Part shown: in pieces, positions 13,101 through 21,083 of the stretch
Layout: each line of letters begins with the position of its first letter
How positions within the stretch are numbered: the stretch's first letter is position 1
Assembly (NCBI GenBank): GCA_025331565.1
Contig: JAFREQ010000041.1
Span: 2,356,001 to 2,420,000, forward strand
Direction of reading: 5' to 3'
Origin: Holacanthus passer
Lineage: Eukaryota > Chordata > Actinopteri > Pomacanthidae
Length of the DNA: 64,000 nucleotides
Translations under genes and position numbers: made by a program
The notes under the pieces: generated by a model
What the model saw: only the letters and a program-made list of their open reading frames with translations
Database searches by the model: none
Told to the model about the DNA's origin: nothing

Positions 13101-16100
13101 CCAGTCCAATGTTGTAACCTTCAGCTGGTGGGCAAATCTTCTTCAAATATTCTCCTCCTTCTCCAATCTTCTTATTTTACAGCTGTGGATTTTGTCAAAA
13201 GTTCTTTCCTGATGCTCTTGCCTTCATCTCTTTTGGTGAGCAGAGTCTGGCAGTCTTTGTCCTCTGAAGTGGTCTGTTCAGAAGGACAATCCAAACTTGC
13301 TGGAAGATCTTACTCGGAGAAAAAACGATAATAGTTCTAACACTTATCTTTTTATACTATACATCGTTGACACAATTTATGTAGCTGGTTCTAAAACTTT
13401 CTGTGTATTAATGTGTGTGTGCGTTACAGTCATTTTTGGCCGGTTTGTGTGTAAATGTGTGTGCGTCTACACAAGTACTTGACTTCTCCTTTTTCTCCTC
13501 CAGGCTTTCCATATGATCTCATTTGCTGCACAAGTCGTGATTTACTTCCCCTTTTAGGGTCTTTAACATTTTAAAGTATTACCATTTTTGTACCTTTTTC
13601 ATTGTCTCAACAATCAGTGAATTCTTCACTATGTTCATGTGGTTAAACACAGATTATCAATTGTGAATTTCCCCACTGGGACAAATAAAGGTTAATCTTA
13701 TCTTATCTTAATTATATTCAAAATTACATTTGTGAATCATCCATTCATACAATCAATCATGTTAAGTGCAACTTTCTTTTCTTTTACTTTCATAGTTACT
13801 TGCTCTGTGTGTCACTTTATCACCATCTGTGCAGTTAGATTTGTACCTTACATTCCCAACAACAGGGTCTCTCAAGTCCTTTAATGAAGATGCCTAGCTG
13901 TCCTGTTTGTGTTACACCAAGGCCCTTGATTGTGGTTTACGCTTGAGAGAGATCTCACCTCTGTTGACAGATGGAAGATGCGTAAAATTTCTGTTGTCCT
14001 GATGTCAGTAGGTAGTTAGTTCCACCATTGTGGAGCCAGGACAGCACATGGTTGTGATTTCGTTGAGTGGTGTCTGGGCCCCTCATACTGAGGGAGTATC
14101 AAGTCGATTGGCAGTAGCAGAGCACAGTGGACAGGCTGCGGCTAATGGTTTGACCATGTCCTGAATGGAGTATGGTTGGGAAATCCCAGGTACTGTAAAC
14201 AAATTTGAACAGCCACCAGTAGTGAGTGCAGGGTGCAGAGGAGTGGTGTAGTGTGGGAGAGCTTGGGTAGGCTGAAGACCAGCCATGGTGCTGCATTTTG
14301 GAAGAGCTTCAGTGGGTGGATGGCACATGCAGGTACACCAGCCAGGAGTGAATTGCACTAGTATAGGTGCGAGATGCCAAGAGCCTGGACCAGAACCTGT
14401 GCTGCCTCCTGGAATGGACACATCATTCTGATGCTGTGGAGCATGAAGTAGTGGAATTGTCACAGTGATGTTGGCAGTGAAGGACAGCTGGTCATCCAGT
14501 TTCACACCCATGCATTATGCAGTCCGCCTGAGGGACATCACAGAGTAATGGTAATGGCGAGGCCATAGATGTGAAATGTCTTTCCTGGAAGGAAAAGCAG
14601 CTCAGTCTTGTAAACGGTTGGGTTTCAGGTGATGTGCAGATATCCACTGAGAGATGTAATCATTAATCATGCAGCCAAAAAAGGTATTTACTTAGCTATG
14701 TAGGAGGATGATGTCCCCACATCCTTAACCCCGTGTACAAAGCTGTGATCAGTTATCTTCAAAAAGAAGAACTATTTGGTAACACGTGGCAAAAAGGGAA
14801 ACTGAAAGACAGCAAAAAGGCCAAAGGAGGTAAAAGAGAGCCAACAGCCAGTAAGCTGTTTTTATACTCAAGGGATCAAGTGTTTTGTGGTGGTGACAAA
14901 TCAGTGCTTTTCCTTCTCCTTTTTTTGTTTCAACCAAGAAACTCTTAAAAAAGAAGCAATACAGAAATGTTTTTTCTAACAGTACATAATTCAAACTTTC
15001 AATATAATGCAAATGATTGCCTAATCAGGAATCAATAAATCTTTTCTAACCCTACTGCTAAATTATTGGAGATTACATAAAGCTTCTGTCAGTACTCATA
15101 AAATGCTACTGTGAATAAACATCTATAGTTATAATTTGAGAAGGACTAACTATACAAGAACAGTAGATGGCATTATGCAATGATATTTCAGTTCTTCTCA
15201 GGCTGAGTTTGTGCTAGAAAGATGGGATTTGCTTTATTTTCAATGAGATCCTTCATTAGATGTTATTAACATGGTTGCAAAGTGTGTGTGTTGTTTGTAT
15301 AAATATTCGCCCCCTCAAAGTCAGTAATTAGTAGATGGACCTTTTGAAGCAGTAATGGCCTTGAGTCTGTGTGGATAGGTCTCTGTAAGCTTTAGTGCAG
15401 TTTTTCCTCATTCTTTACAAAGCTAATTTGACCACTCCAGGATATTAACGTTGTTGTTTTGAAGTCATTCCTGTCTAGCTCTGGCTTTATGCTCAGGCTT
15501 ATTATCTTGTTAGAAAAACTGTTTTCTTCCAAGTGGCAGGTTTTCATGTAGACTGATCAAATCAAGCGCGTGTATTTCATTAAATGTAATAGCAAACATT
15601 ATCTTGGGCAAAACAAGTAAGAACAGAGCAGTACAACTCAAACAAATTGTTTTTAACTTTCCAGCTCATGCCAGGCTCATGTACAGAGAGACTGTGACCA
15701 TAGAGGATGCAGTCATGGCCGTCTCTGTCATGGAGTGCTCCATGCAGGTAAGGAGAAAACAAACCTACTTTGCTACATGAATAATGATCACTAATATCAT
15801 TGTACCATTTTTGTTTGTTTAGAACTGTTTTACACCTGATAATGTAACTGATGTGTTTTGTCCATTGCGGAACAATTTTCATTTTTCAGCTGCTTTCTAA
15901 AAAAGGAACAGTGGTGTTTGTCAGTATAGCTAAACACCACTTGCTATTGTTTTGGTTTCAAAAATTGGTTGAGACAAAGGGGTTGAGGGTTCCTTCAGTG
16001 TTTTTGCACAGAAAGCAGCAGTTCAACGCCCTTAAACTTTAGGAACAGTAGTGGATAAACAAGGTAACAAGATGGCATTTGGTGCTACTTAAATTTCAAC

Positions 16101-19100
16101 ATGTAACAGATGTGTAGTGATTTATATGGTAAAGACTGCTGAAAATCTGTGTCAACAAAGATGAAAAGCACCACAGCAAGAATAAAGCCTGGGTGTATGT
16201 GCTTATTGTGTCATGGACCATTAAGTCAACCTGCCCCCAGGTACAAGCATTAATACTCTCAATAGCCATGCAGACACAGAAAAAACCCATCTGCAAACCC
16301 AATCTGCTTTTTTCAGCATTGTACCAACAAAAAAAATGAATATACAGCAAGACTTCATATGAGCTGCTATTTCTTATTGCTAATCACATGGTGCTGAGAC
16401 AGGCTGGAATTTAGAGATTCAATTCAACACAATAGTAGCTTTCTGGCTGTAAGCATTTTACACTGCAGGACTTATTTTTACTTATATATTTAAATGTATT
16501 TGTGTGTTAGCAGCCCATTTTTGACATTATGAATCAACATGTTGTGAAATTAGAGTATAAGTGAATCTTTGCACAACCCTATGTGTAACAGTTTATCATC
16601 CAGCGGGGACTTCTCACTGTATCCAGATAATAGCTATGTGAATCAGAATTAGCTTAATGAGTTTGACCTGGTGTTTTAGAAGAAATTTGCAATAAAATAT
16701 GAAAGCTATTATAGGGAGGTAGCACTTTTGGGACTCCTGGTGGCTGGAAAGAGAATAGCATTGTGGTCACAATTACAACAGATCACACCTTTAGTGTAGT
16801 GTAGAGTTACTCTTGAAGCTCAGCAGAAATATTGAATTGATCTGTATTCGACTAATTATCATGATAAATTTTAGATTGCATTTATCTATCTTGCTCCTGG
16901 CCTATGTACCTGTTTTCCACTATAACAGCCTGTGATCCTGCAACACTCCTCTTTTAGGGTGGTGCTCTGCTGGGAAATGTAAATGCGTTACTCACCTCAT
17001 TCCCTGCTAACCCTGATCAGCAGTATGAAACTCAGTGTCAGGTACTGCTGGAAGGACTGAACCTGCCACTGCTCCTTCAGAAGGAGATGGACAGACTGGC
17101 CAGGTGAGTAACTGACTGCTTTGTCCATTTATTGAGTTCCATGTTTAATGTGTTTTAGTTTTTGGATGAGCATGGAGAGTTCTCTGGCACAGAACTTCCG
17201 TACTTTAGATCAGGGTTCCAATAACTTTAACACCATAGGACTTCATCTGCATTTTCTTTGTTCGCTAGGCTAAAGAGCAACTCCTCAGAGGCCTCCCCAA
17301 CAACTGATAATAACCACCATCAACTTAGAGACACAAACTCCTTCAGCAAATCACACTGCCAAGACATCCCCAGTAACTGCGAGGGTGATGGCTTGGATTG
17401 GTTCCGCTCTATCACTCCATCACTGCTGCCAGATAATATTGCCTCACCCATGATTTCATCAACTCCAACTCAACCAAACTCCACTTGGTCAGAAATGTCT
17501 ACAGGAACCAAACAGCCAAACTGTCAAACTGAGATGGACAATCCAAGTAACACTGGCTCATCCTTAAACCATGATGTTGTTTCACATTCTTTTGGAAACA
17601 TGGTCTCTGATTCAGGAGTAGAAAACCGAAAATGTGAGAACAATGAAAACATTAAAGAAAAAACCTCTGTAACCCAAGAGATGGAGCAATCTGAGAGACT
17701 GAAAGATAAAAAACATCCAGAGTCATTTGGGTGTGTGCTTCAGAAAGTCTCCAAGAATCTGAGAGACAGAAGACTCAGGGAGGTTGAGCTGAATCATCAG
17801 CAGTGTGACAAAGTGGGAGGAGGAGGACGTGTAGAGCGGGTGGTGTCCGGCAGTAGTGCAATTAACAATGTGACTGACGTTTTAGATATGGTTTCAAATC
17901 CCACGTGAGCAGCGTACTGTCATCAGGTAAGAACTGCCCCTCAAATAACCTAGCTGAGGATAACCTTTCTGGCAAAGAAAGTAGATTTGCAAAGAAAGAC
18001 AAGAAGGACCAGACCGGGACAAAGGACATTAGTGCTGTGTCAAGGGACAAGATAGCAGCTGAAGCTGAAACATGTAAAGACTTACATGTGAAGTTGTCAG
18101 GCTTTGTATTCAAAGCAAGGAAAATGAGACCTTCAATTCACAATCATGACCTTAATGCCAGCTCAGATGTCAGCACAGAGTTCCAAACTGAATGTAACCC
18201 AGGCAGCAGTGATTTTCACACCTACACAGAAAGTAGAATAATTACACAGAAGCCAACTAGTCATGATAACTCAGGCAGCCCACTGACAGACACAGAGAGG
18301 AAGAGACAGAAAAGACAGAAGCAGTACCAAATTCTTTCTGAAAGTGGAAGCAGGAGAAAACAGGCAACCCATGTCAAGGAGGTGGGAGACAGTAGGTCTG
18401 AAGTCAGTATTTGTTTGACATCAAAAGAGCAGGATAAGGATGTTTTTTCCTTTGGAAAGGATGAATTGGCACAAGGAAAAACTGTAGATAGAATAAAGGG
18501 GAGAAACGATACAGAAAATCTGTGTCAACAACAAAGAACTAGAGTCAGCACTGGTGATGAGATTAAACTCGATAGTTTTACTTCCATCCCAAGTTCAAAA
18601 CCAAGCACTTACATCAGTGATCCAGCACCATCTAAATCAGGCCACGCCAAGTCCACTGTGGCCTCCTCGACCCTGGCTAAACTCTCAAGATTCACGTTCA
18701 CCTGCACAACTGAACCCACAACCATTGCTCAAACGGAAAAAAATCTTCCTTCTGGGGTAAAAAAAAGTCCACATAAAAGAGAGCGTACTGAATGCCTGAG
18801 AGGGAATTCTGAAAACAAGAAAAATCTAAATTACCCTGAATGCAGTCCCATGATCAAAATCCTGCCGGGACAGAAACATGAACAAGGGACAGAGTCCCCA
18901 CCCACAACAATGTCTAAGAGTAAAGAAAAGCAGGTAGAACCTACAGCTTCTGCAAACCATGGTAACCGTGTTAAAACAGGGACTGATTGTACTGTTCACT
19001 GTCAAAACACAGTCGGTCTGAAGAAGAGAAGAAGGGAGAGTTTTCAGCTGGGCCCTCCACCAAGCAGTGTTGGTGCTTCTGAGGGTCTGTTCTCAGGACT

Positions 19101-19185
19101 GTCTCTATTTGGCTCTGTTGACTTAAGTAATGATGTTCTTGACACTGACTGGGACCAAGAGGTTTCAAAGAAAGCCAAAATCTGA
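944..19185 (+). CDS. mcm9: mcm9: minichromosome maintenance 9 helicase (13 exons visible, 5' end missing)
   Basis: MCM9 pairs with MCM8 in a AAA+ DNA helicase that supports homologous recombination, crosslink repair and mismatch repair in the nucleus. Thirteen exons join in phase to about 1,245 codons: 944-1109, 2855-2961, 5547-5753, 5915-5996, 7021-7221, 7312-7437, 8088-8207, 8415-8589, 10677-10879, 11265-11468, 15665-15747, 16958-17103 and 17269-19185. In order they carry the N-terminal OB/zinc region, Walker A GDPGTGKS, Walker B CCIDEF, sensor 1 ILAATNPKG, arginine finger SPLLSRFD, sensor 2, and a long disordered tail ending near 'DTDWDQE'. The tail end resembles human MCM9 from memory. 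The exon for about the first 57 residues is not in the window. The last exon changes frame near 17857-17905, so the full product needs a frame correction or an unrecognised splice. A polyadenylation signal lies at 19293. Helicase-core identity is unambiguous. Confidence 0.95.
1110..1689 (+). other. mcm9 intron, left part: no feature seen
   Basis: This is AT-rich intron sequence with short A/T-rich near-repeats ('aatgtcccataattgcac', 'aatgttccataaatc' around 1580-1625). The open frame at 1095-1364 begins inside the exon and runs on by chance. I see no coding signal, RNA gene or recognisable transposon before the LINE that starts near 1690. Confidence 0.4.
1690..2800 (-). mobile_element. LINE remnant (Rex1-like), reverse transcriptase and C-terminus
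   Basis: On the minus strand, 2541-2158 encodes 'VPVPNEACASTFNNYRPVEL', then 'LQFAYQTKVGVTNSVIFLL' and 'VMFFDFSSAFNTI', the order of RT blocks 1-3 of CR1/Rex1-type LINEs. Further 3' (2020-1829) it reads 'STMLRMFYQSVVESAIFFAV' and 'WGSSVRA', a typical C-terminal block of the same LINEs. The middle of the RT, including the YADD box, is deleted or unreadable. The insert lies in the mcm9 intron, antisense to the gene, and ends about 50 bases before the next exon. Confidence 0.75.
2855..2961 (+). CDS. mcm9: mcm9 exon (OB-fold strand region)
   Basis: The acceptor is 'tgtgcccag' and the donor 'aag|gtaac'. It is a short exon of 107 bases, too short to stand out as an ORF. Joined to the single g of the previous exon it encodes GLPVCPELTRDTIPRSRD and then VGHFLSVTGTVIRTSVTK. 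The 'VGHFLSVTGTVIRTS' block is essentially identical to human MCM9. It ends in phase 0, which fits the next exon's start at VLEYERDY. Confidence 0.93.
3075..3110. repeat. CA microsatellite
   Basis: An imperfect (CA)n run with one T interruption in an mcm9 intron, about 35 bases long. No function is suggested. Confidence 0.9.
3111..4126 (+). other. mcm9 intron: no clear feature
   Basis: This is AT-rich intron sequence. The only structured part is a short GATG/GATA-type simple repeat near 4000-4030 ('gatggatggatggatagac') with related imperfect units to about 4080. The short ORFs here are low-complexity products of that repeat. No exon-like or transposon coding signal was seen. Confidence 0.4.
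4127..4640 (-). mobile_element. LINE 3' region with (GATAA)n tail, antisense to mcm9
   Basis: The left edge (4127-4200) reads GATAA units followed by 'aataaacctttattcgtgcc' and 'acagtggggaaattc'. This is the reverse complement of the LINE 3' tail seen at 124-176, 13664-13711 and 45486-45539. The body to about 4640 would be the LINE 3'UTR and carries an internal tandem repeat (annotated separately). No coding part was recognised. Confidence 0.6.
4331..4558. repeat. Tandem repeat, about 50-bp unit, four copies plus a partial fifth
   Basis: Units begin near 4331, 4382, 4439, 4489 and (partial) 4539. Each has the layout 'gtgaaatatgaaata' ... 'caaaatattgcac' ... 'tagaatga'. The first four units are about 51, 57, 50 and 50 bases. 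Copies three and four are the most alike. The array sits inside the antisense LINE 3' region, so it is probably part of that element's 3'UTR. Confidence 0.85.
4640..5546 (+). other. mcm9 intron: no feature seen
   Basis: AT-rich intron with short 'aactaactaacta' tandem units near 4635-4660. Small open frames show no family resemblance. It ends in a good polypyrimidine tract and acceptor before the next exon ('ttctcccctctcatag'). Confidence 0.4.
5547..5753 (+). CDS. mcm9: mcm9 exon (zinc-binding region)
   Basis: The acceptor is 'ctctcatag' and the donor 'caa|gtaggg'; 69 codons in phase 0. It encodes VLEYERDYICTKCRHVF, then VQADFDQFYTFAQ and 'VVCSNPDGCNSTKFSC', ending ACRDYQEIKIQEQ. The C-X2-C pair (CTKC) and the later C...C pair are the zinc-binding cysteines of the MCM N-terminal domain. 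'RDYQEIKIQEQ' is a near-invariant MCM9 block. Confidence 0.95.
5915..5996 (+). CDS. mcm9: mcm9 exon (short, N-terminal domain)
   Basis: The acceptor is 'cctaccacag' and the donor 'tctg|gtaag'. It has 82 bases, phase 0 to phase 1. It encodes [16 protein letters not shown] followed by LEDDLVDSCKS, matching human MCM9 '[20 protein letters not shown]'. It is another exon too short to show as an ORF. Confidence 0.94.
6060..6990. mobile_element. Non-autonomous DNA transposon (MITE-like), family copy A
   Basis: The segment near 6172-6228 ('tggggctgaaaaatt' ... 'agtgccaaaaactacagttc') is the inverted complement of 6649-6707 ('gaactacagtttttggcac' ... 'tttttcagcccc'). That gives imperfect terminal inverted repeats of about 60 bases around roughly 420 bases of AT-rich core. 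The same core and right arm recur at about 44960-45360 and 50009-50530, so it is an interspersed family. No transposase is readable. The antisense frame at 6640-6978 overlaps the right arm and is unrecognised. Confidence 0.65.
7021..7221 (+). CDS. mcm9: mcm9 exon (end of N-terminal domain)
   Basis: The acceptor is 'gtgcccctag' and the donor 'gctg|gtattt'. It has 201 bases, phase 1 to phase 1. It encodes GDDVTVYGVMCQRWKPF, 'CDVELVLKANNIEVNNQQ' and a segment ending 'EFEDFWNSHKHDPIAG'. The start at 7021 is chosen over a longer open frame because it restores the SG-DD junction of human MCM9. Confidence 0.94.
7312..7437 (+). CDS. mcm9: mcm9 exon (start of the AAA+ module)
   Basis: The acceptor is 'tctctctttag', preceded by a strong pyrimidine tract, and the donor is 'agg|ggtatc'. 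It encodes RNQILLSLCPQVFGMYLIK, then LAVAMVLAGGVQRID and SSGTKIR. The CPQVFGMYL-KLAVAMVLAGG block is diagnostic of MCM9. Phase 1 to phase 1. Confidence 0.95.
7438..8087 (+). other. mcm9 intron: no feature seen
   Basis: Ordinary intron sequence ending in 'gatcttgtcctctctag'. The open frame at 7852-8091 has no family resemblance and is not spliced into mcm9. Confidence 0.4.
8088..8207 (+). CDS. mcm9: mcm9 exon carrying Walker A
   Basis: The acceptor is 'cctctctag' and the donor 'gcag|gtaggc'. It has 120 bases, phase 1 to phase 1. It encodes GECHMLLVGDPGTGKSQFL followed by KYAAKIMPRSVLTAGIGSTS. GDPGTGKS is the intact ATP-binding P-loop, so ATP binding by this subunit should be retained. Confidence 0.97.
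8415..8589 (+). CDS. mcm9: mcm9 exon carrying Walker B
   Basis: The acceptor 'ttgttgaag' has a weak pyrimidine tract. The donor is 'gcggg|gtagga', chosen because the next exon needs phase 2. It encodes GLTVAAVKDGGDWHLEAGAL, then 'GGLCCIDEFNSIKEHDR' and 'EAMEQQSISVAKAG'. IDEF is the intact Walker B, and EAMEQQ.ISVAKAG is the presensor/helix-2 region of MCM proteins. Confidence 0.96.
8613..8641. repeat. CA microsatellite
   Basis: An uninterrupted (AC)n run of about 29 bases, 24 bases downstream of the exon that ends at 8589. Confidence 0.95.
8791..9620 (+). mobile_element. hAT-like DNA transposon remnant with BED-finger scrap
   Basis: It opens with 'agggctgggcagtggtgat', resembling the terminal sequence of many fish hAT elements. 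Around 9200-9370 one frame reads 'ARGGNTSNVFHHLKNTNAVN', which matches the G-NTSN-HL end of the BED zinc finger of hAT transposases. The preceding cysteine pair is in another frame, so the copy is dead. The right boundary is uncertain. It lies in the long intron between the Walker B and sensor 1 exons. Confidence 0.5.
9621..10676 (+). other. mcm9 intron: (ATCT)n-tailed repeat, otherwise nothing
   Basis: A LINE-like 3' end ('ggatcaataaagtatctatc') runs into an (ATCT)n array at 10294-10318. The rest is AT-rich intron with short near-repeats ('aacttaatgaaacttaaaac' near 10540). It ends in a clean acceptor, 'ttctcctctctacag'. Confidence 0.45.
10677..10879 (+). CDS. mcm9: mcm9 exon with sensor 1 and arginine finger
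   Basis: The acceptor is 'tctctacag' and the donor 'agag|gtagag'. It has 203 bases, phase 2 to phase 1. It encodes MVCKLNTRTTILAATNPKG, then QYDPNEPLSVNVAL, 'ASPLLSRFDLVLVLMDT' and 'NAEWDSIISSFILEDRG'. ATNPKG is sensor 1 and SPLLSRFD contains the trans-acting arginine finger. Both are intact. Confidence 0.97.
11265..11468 (+). CDS. mcm9: mcm9 exon with sensor 2
   Basis: The acceptor is 'tgcctttcag' and the donor 'gaag|gtgagg'. It has 204 bases, phase 1 to phase 1. It encodes PSPESSSLWSMEKMKAYFSV, 'IKHLQPQVSVEANSILTRYY' and 'NTARTTIRMLESLSRLAEG'. R-TTIR-LESL-RL is the sensor 2 and winged-helix approach of MCM AAA+ domains. Confidence 0.96.
11469..13660 (+). other. mcm9 intron: no gene; low-complexity stretches
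   Basis: This is the first 2.2 kb of a 4.2-kb intron. It holds an AT dinucleotide run near 12338-12350 and 'taataataataatgat' just before it. Small open frames (11733-11966, 12514-12795, 13128-13331) resemble no family I know. The non-AT-rich stretch at 12000-12800 may be an unrecognised repeat. Confidence 0.35.
13664..13711 (+). mobile_element. LINE 3' tail with (TTATC)n end
   Basis: The block 'aatttccccactgggac', then 'aaataaaggttaatc' and TTATCTTATCTTA, is the same 3' end as at 124-176, on the sense strand of mcm9. No coding part remains beside it. Confidence 0.6.
13860..14640 (-). mobile_element. L2-type LINE remnant (RT C-terminal half)
   Basis: On the minus strand, 14511 onward encodes 'MGVKLDDQLSFTANI', the L2 block that usually reads LGV-LD-QLSF--HI. 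It is followed in broken frames by a TTPLLH...LHWLPVAARI-type region, and near 14060-13960 by 'LHNGGTNYLLTSGQQK', resembling the final LWN-LP--IR block. Several frameshifts and stops make it a pseudogene. It lies in an mcm9 intron, antisense. Confidence 0.6.
14641..15290 (+). other. mcm9 intron: no feature seen
   Basis: AT-rich intron with an A-rich stretch at 14760-14830. The overlapping open frames on both strands (14733-14948 and 15012-14749) are low-complexity and match nothing I know. Confidence 0.35.
15296..15560 (-). mobile_element. Tc1-like transposon remnant
   Basis: The piece 'gaccactccaggatattaac' and its flanks ('tttgtataaatattcgcccc' at the left end) match a widespread fish repeat. 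In intact copies its reverse strand encodes the VLEWPSQSPDLNP end of Tc1 transposase. Here the frame is destroyed. The assignment rests on recalled consensus. Confidence 0.4.
15665..15747 (+). CDS. mcm9: mcm9 exon (short, after sensor 2)
   Basis: The acceptor is 'taactttccag' and the donor 'cag|gtaagg'. It has 83 bases, phase 1 to phase 0. It encodes AHARLMYRETVTIEDAVM followed by AVSVMECSMQ, matching human 'AHARLMFRDTVTLEDAI'. Confidence 0.95.
15748..16957 (+). other. mcm9 intron: no feature seen
   Basis: AT-rich intron without a recognisable repeat or RNA. The open frames at 15851-16042 and 16350-16096 (minus) have no family resemblance. It ends in 'caacactcctcttttag'. Confidence 0.4.
16958..17103 (+). 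CDS. mcm9: mcm9 exon (end of conserved helicase module)
   Basis: The acceptor is 'ctcctcttttag' and the donor 'gccag|gtgagt'. It has 146 bases, phase 0 to phase 2. It encodes GGALLGNVNALLTSFPANPD, then QQYETQCQVLLEGLNLPLLL and 'QKEMDRLAR'. GGALLG-VNAL-TSFP-NP is a distinctive MCM9 block. Confidence 0.95.
17269..19185 (+). CDS. mcm9: mcm9 last exon, C-terminal tail, with an apparent frameshift
   Basis: The acceptor is 'gttcgctag', phase 2. The first frame is open from 17269 to a TGA at 17906-17908. The second is open from just after a TAG at 17854-17856 to the stop that ends at 19185. They overlap for about 50 bases, so a 1-base loss or 2-base gain there would split one exon. Both halves look like MCM9 tail: Ser/Asn/Lys-rich, disordered, with repeated L-KLS-F-F motifs ('HVKLSGFVFKARKM', 'LAKLSRFTFTCTTE'), a 'KKRRRESFQLG' block and an acidic end 'SNDVLDTDWDQEVSKK'. 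Human MCM9 ends similarly (recalled: KRKSFQL and an acidic DWDEE end). The tail is reported to hold interaction motifs for recombination partners; I did not map them individually. A very short intron is a weaker explanation. Confidence 0.85.
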
Positions 19186-19292
19186 AATCAGAAGCTGTCA
19201 GTATGTGACACATTGTATTTTTCTATTGGCACATCTACTGAATTCTTTTCCTGATTGTATGTATGATTTTTAGTTGCCTCCAGTAGCCTGAG

Positions 19293-19298
19293 AATAAA
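19293..19298 (+). terminator. mcm9 polyadenylation signal
   Basis: An AATAAA lies 108 bases after the mcm9 stop, followed by a T-rich stretch at 19320. A second AATAAA near 19460 is an alternative. Confidence 0.6.
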
Positions 19299-19319
19299 TG
19301 TCACATCATTGGAGAATTT

Positions 19320-20377
19320 CGTTTTTTTTCTGCAGAAAAAAAAGCTACAGCAGCTAGAGCTCAGACAAAAAATATTAGCTTACATGGTTGTGACATGACA
19401 AGCTACTTCCTCATCTCTCGATGAGTTTTGGCTATTTTAGTTGCAAAACATGAAACCTAAATAAACAAATGAAAATGTCAGCTGTCACATGTGGTTTCTC
19501 TCCAATATCAGTTGTGTGATTTTCTAAAATGGTTCCCTCTGGATTAACACAGAGTGCTGGTGATTTGCTTGACATTAGATTAGTTTAGCAATTTGATTTT
19601 AGAACAGACATCATTTCTCTTTCTATATACACCTAAACTAGATGCCTGATCTCTGCAGTGGGATGTTCTCAATACTGTAGGTGTCCTGTCACCTGTTTCC
19701 ATAAGTTCTTTATACACTGCATGCATTATGTCCTGCTCCTGCTGAATAATACTTGAGTTGAAGATTTTTCTCAGAGCACTTCTACATTTGCCAGGGTCTT
19801 TGTGGCCTGCCACTCCATCTACCATGTGACTTAGCAGCCCATACAACATGTTCCTTGGTACTCTACCTCCACATCCATATTATCATTATACTGTACAGTA
19901 TGACTGTGACTCTGAATGAATTTATGCAGGAAACTACACTTGCCAATGTCCAAAGGAGTATATCACAAGATGCAAAAGTATGGCCAGGTTCTGTGGCACA
20001 AAGGAGTGAGTGGTTTTCACAATTTCATTTACAGTTTAATCTCATGATATTTACAGTGAGAAGGAGCAGCTGGAGGAGGCACGCATGCTAATAGTCAGCA
20101 TTCAAATCTACCGTCAGTCTAATATGTAGCAAAAAAGCTGTTAAAAGGCTTTTGCATCAGTACACATCCACCCTAAAATATCTCAATAAAATTACAAAGT
20201 AGAATAATAAAAACAAATAATTGATTTGACAAAGGAAAATAAAATCCATCATTACACTTTTGTTGAATACAAACTTCTGACTGGCCCTATACAAATAACA
20301 CAGCATCATACCAAATTTAATTTTGGTTATTTAACCTCAAATTAACTGAAAACATTACTATAATCAGTGGTTACTCA
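19320..20377. other. Intergenic between mcm9 and the connexin cluster: nothing recognised
   Basis: AT-rich intergenic DNA. A minus-strand open frame of 89 codons (19849-19580) and a plus-strand one of 78 codons (19855-20091) match no family I know and lack gene context. I see no RNA gene. Confidence 0.35.
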
Positions 20378-20778
20378 ATAGGGATGCCCAAACTATGGCC
20401 CACACACCATGTGCAGCCCAACACCATATTTTAAATGGCCCATGAGTTATTTTAAATCTCAAATTATATTTGGCCTGCTGATTTTCTTAAAATGCTATTG
20501 CGTTGCTGCAGTTGCTATTGATTTTCTAAGATGTTCCAAGATGAAAGACAGTCCTCTCTGATGTACTGCTAACCTCCAAAACAGGACTTACATCTGACAT
20601 GACAACAGTTCTTCTGTCATCCCTGTTCCCATTAAGAGTTATATACTCTGTTGAGTGAAATGAATTGAAGTGTACTGTGCAAAGTAAAACTCAAGTCTCT
20701 TAGAAGGCTCATGGCCTAGGACTATACTTCTTTCCCCCCATGTGGTCCCTGGCATGGAAAGTTTGACCATCCCTAAAA
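20378..20778. mobile_element. MITE-like element with imperfect terminal inverted repeats
   Basis: The left end reads 'agggatgcccaaactatggc' then 'ccacacaccatgtg'. The right end (20738-20778), read on the reverse strand, gives 'agggatggtcaaactttcca' then 'ccagggaccacatg'. These imperfect inverted ends enclose about 400 bases of non-coding sequence. The ends resemble those of hAT-Charlie-type elements ('ggtgtccaaact...ggcccgcgg'). No transposase is present. Confidence 0.5.
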
Positions 20779-20832
20779 GCAATACATGTACATACTGTAC
20801 AATACATGAGTCCTCATTTGTACAGTCCCTCA

Positions 20833-20838
20833 TTTATT
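20833..20838 (-). terminator. Candidate polyadenylation signal of the minus-strand connexin
   Basis: TTTATT on the + strand (AATAAA on the minus strand), about 250 bases beyond the connexin stop. It is only a candidate. Confidence 0.3.
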
Positions 20839-21083
20839 AATTCATTCCATGATTAACCATCAATTCAAGGCTTGGAGGAAAAATATACCACGGTATATCA
20901 GCAGAATAAAAAAATGCGTTTTCACCCTTGAAACTCTTAAAATGAAACAGCATAAAATTCATTGTACTCCTTTTTGTAAAATAACTTTGTGACACAGTTT
21001 ACATTCAAATTTCATATTCAAAAGCAACAGATTTAGCCCCTTTTCAACTGTTCCTGAAATGGTCTGAATGTGTTCACATTCCT

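Noticed and set aside
17904..17926. Intron with donor 'gtgagc' at 17905 and acceptor 'catcag' at 17926 to explain the mcm9 frame change
   Set aside because: It would be about 22 bases long with no pyrimidine tract, far below vertebrate intron size.
17905..19185. A separate 426-residue gene starting at a GTG
   Set aside because: It has no ATG, promoter or splice site of its own and reads as the MCM9 tail. It is better explained as a shifted part of the last mcm9 exon.
19580..19849. 89-codon minus-strand frame after mcm9
   Set aside because: No recognisable domain, splice context or promoter; length is compatible with chance.
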